A stretch of DNA of 55,328 bases from Myroides odoratus DSM 2801 (GTDB lineage Bacteria > Bacteroidota > Bacteroidia > Flavobacteriales > Flavobacteriaceae): contig NZ_CM001437.1 of assembly GCF_000243275.1 (NCBI RefSeq), forward strand, positions 2,033,798 to 2,089,125, written 5' to 3'. The notes under the pieces are model-generated. The model made no database searches. It was not told where the DNA came from and saw only the letters and a list, made by a program, of their open reading frames with translations. A program made the translations under genes and the position numbers. Of the stretch, positions 53,875 to 55,328 are shown one piece after another. How positions within the stretch are numbered: position 1 is the stretch's first letter; each line of letters starts with the position of its first letter.

Positions 53875-55328
53875 ATGAAAAACGACCATAGAATTACTGT
53901 AGGGCTATCTGATCAAGATGCTCCAATGCAGCCTATTCCCTCTGATGACAGTGTACAAGCACAATATGTGGTTTGTAAAGGTGCTACCTGTAGTTGTGAT
54001 GGGAATCCTTCAGCCAAGGGAACCTTGATGGTAACTTCTCAAAAGAAGTACAGCATCAATGATAAGGGTGCTGATAAACTAGTCGCTACGGTTGAAGATA
54101 CTGCGTTTGAAGAAGGTATTGCTCCTTTTATTACGTGTAGTTATAAAAAGGGCACGGATAAAACTTGTACCTACGCTGCTCAAGGGAATTGGATAGTACC
54201 TAATAATACCAAATTTCCAGAAGTAGCAGGTAAAGCTATCCTCACAGAAACTGGATCGTTGTGCTGTACCCTTGGCGGAACGTTGACTTTTATGACCCAT
54301 GGTCAAACTGTCGATGTAGACAACGATGAGGTACAAGAAGTAGAAGATGCTTTTGGTGCTATGCGTGTGATTAATGCCTTGCTGAGTTATGAAGAGCTCC
54401 CATCAGTAGAACAAAAATACCCCGAAGAATATGTCAGTGATGTAGCTCAACTAGAATGTATACCCAGTGAGGATGTTGTACTAACCCCAATGAGCGAAGG
54501 GAATACTCGTGCTTTCTATGTATTGAAAGGACAATTTGTCGAGTTTAGTGCCACGACAAAGGTCAACACAGCGGATCCACACAAGCGAAGAGGAGAAAAT
54601 ATCAGCTGGGGACTTACCGAAATACTAGAGGATGGAGTGTTTGCAGCAAGACAAAGTTCAATTTCGAAGACCTATAAACTCCCTCCAACAGATCAAGAGA
54701 AGGTGTTGTATCAAGGGTATAAACGCGTGGCTAACCCCTTTGGTTTTGTCTTTACCAAAAGTGGTCACTATATTATAGATGCGAGCTCCCGAGAGAAAAT
54801 TGCAGGTACAACCTGGTCTTATTATAAAGATCAATACTGTTATATTCAGGTCGTGGATCAAGCGAGTATCCTAGTCCTTCGTTTAAGCGTTGTTGATCAA
54901 GCTATTCTTGTTGGAGAGGAGGTTATACTTACCGTGATTAGTGATCTTCCTTTATCACCAGCAGTGCTAAGCACCCTGACTATAGTGGTGTGTTCTGTTG
55001 CTAAAACAGGTGAAGAATCTCTGGAGTATATTTATCGCGATGCTGCAATTGAACCCATCAATGGCAGTAAACGCTATACCCAAACGGCTAACAAATTAGA
55101 AGCAAAGTTCAAGTGTGTAAATTCAGGATTGTTTCGAATGAAAGTGTTACAAGACGGACAGGAATTAACGGCGTTCACGCAAACGATTGAAGTAGGGGAG
55201 AACCAAGTTTTAGCGATTGAATCCGTAGAGGGCCGTGTTCGCCGAGGAAGTGTCGCTGTGTTTCGAGCTATTCTAAAGCGTGGAGGCCGGTTAGATACAG
55301 CTAAAATAAATTGGAGACTACAAAGTCC
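53875..55328 (+). CDS. DUF4280 (PAAR-like) domain protein, cut by window end
   Basis: From ATG 53875 the frame is open to the last base: 484 codons with no stop, so the gene continues beyond the window. There is no signal peptide. Residues about 29-145 match a DUF4280 PAAR-like domain: YVVCKGATCSCDGNPSAKGT, ITCSY, GSLCCTLGGTLTFMTHGQT, with Cys at 34, 39, 41, 88, 98, 130 and 131. PAAR-like proteins cap the spike of T6SS or extracellular contractile injection systems and often carry effectors. The rest has beta-rich, Ig-like segments (for example SGHYIIDASS and VEGRVRRGSVAVFRAILKRG). An effector or toxin end, if any, lies outside. No other secretion-system gene is visible. Confidence 0.85.
   Translation, partial: MKNDHRITVGLSDQDAPMQPIPSDDSVQAQYVVCKGATCSCDGNPSAKGTLMVTSQKKYSINDKGADKLVATVEDTAFEEGIAPFITCSYKKGTDKTCTYAAQGNWIVPNNTKFPEVAGKAILTETGSLCCTLGGTLTFMTHGQTVDVDNDEVQEVEDAFGAMRVINALLSYEELPSVEQKYPEEYVSDVAQLECIPSEDVVLTPMSEGNTRAFYVLKGQFVEFSATTKVNTADPHKRRGENISWGLTEILEDGVFAARQSSISKTYKLPPTDQEKVLYQGYKRVANPFGFVFTKSGHYIIDASSREKIAGTTWSYYKDQYCYIQVVDQASILVLRLSVVDQAILVGEEVILTVISDLPLSPAVLSTLTIVVCSVAKTGEESLEYIYRDAAIEPINGSKRYTQTANKLEAKFKCVNSGLFRMKVLQDGQELTAFTQTIEVGENQVLAIESVEGRVRRGSVAVFRAILKRGGRLDTAKINWRLQS

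Overview
The window is chromosomal DNA from a low-GC member of the Bacteroidota, family Flavobacteriaceae. A Myroides-like genus is my guess and is not proven by the sequence. The evidence is several type IX secretion (T9SS) and gliding-type genes (PorP/SprF, SprE/PorW, a type B C-terminal sorting domain), promoter boxes of the flavobacterial form TTG-N17-23-TAnnTTTG, TonB receptor/lipoprotein pairs, an atpB with a signal peptide, and an F-ATPase operon that stops after atpG. I see no tRNA, rRNA, CRISPR array, transposase or integrase.

Left part (1-11.2 kb) is a surface-protein region. It holds the 3' end of an OmpA-like gene, a 2000-residue secreted adhesin with alternating fibronectin III and cleaved-adhesin-like modules, its PorP/SprF-like partner, and a second OmpA-like gene whose last 430 bases nearly equal the first 430 bases of the window. 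A secreted Ser/Tyr-rich repeat protein follows.

The 11.3-32.4 kb part is mostly housekeeping. It carries an exported S1/P1 nuclease, an acyl-CoA thioesterase, an HU-like/SPOR membrane protein, dprA, trpS, plsC, recA, kup, and a tight four-gene unit trhO-trhP-ferredoxin-ArsC-like that appears devoted to 5-hydroxyuridine at tRNA position 34. After a 0.9-kb gene-free stretch with a long inverted repeat and a C-rich, telomere-like tract comes yicC (broken by a one-base frameshift), gmk and nadD. Then follow gpsA, a TerC-family protein, a di-haem cytochrome, a small unknown gene, and a DUF5687 permease with its ATPase.

The 32.7-41.7 kb part is one co-directional run: sprE/porW, a bactofilin, atpZ, a small membrane protein, then atpB-E-F-H-A-G. 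The beta and epsilon subunit genes are absent and must lie elsewhere.

The 41.8-53.4 kb part is a tandemly duplicated three-gene cassette. Each copy has a TonB-dependent receptor and a DUF5689-like lipoprotein on the minus strand and, divergently, an exported endonuclease/exonuclease/phosphatase-family enzyme. I read it as a candidate outer-membrane system for using nucleic acid or another phosphodiester nutrient; this is inference. The right edge (53875 to the end) holds the start of a large open gene, cut by the window end, with an N-terminal DUF4280 (PAAR-like) domain. It is a candidate tip or effector protein of a contractile injection system or T6SS.
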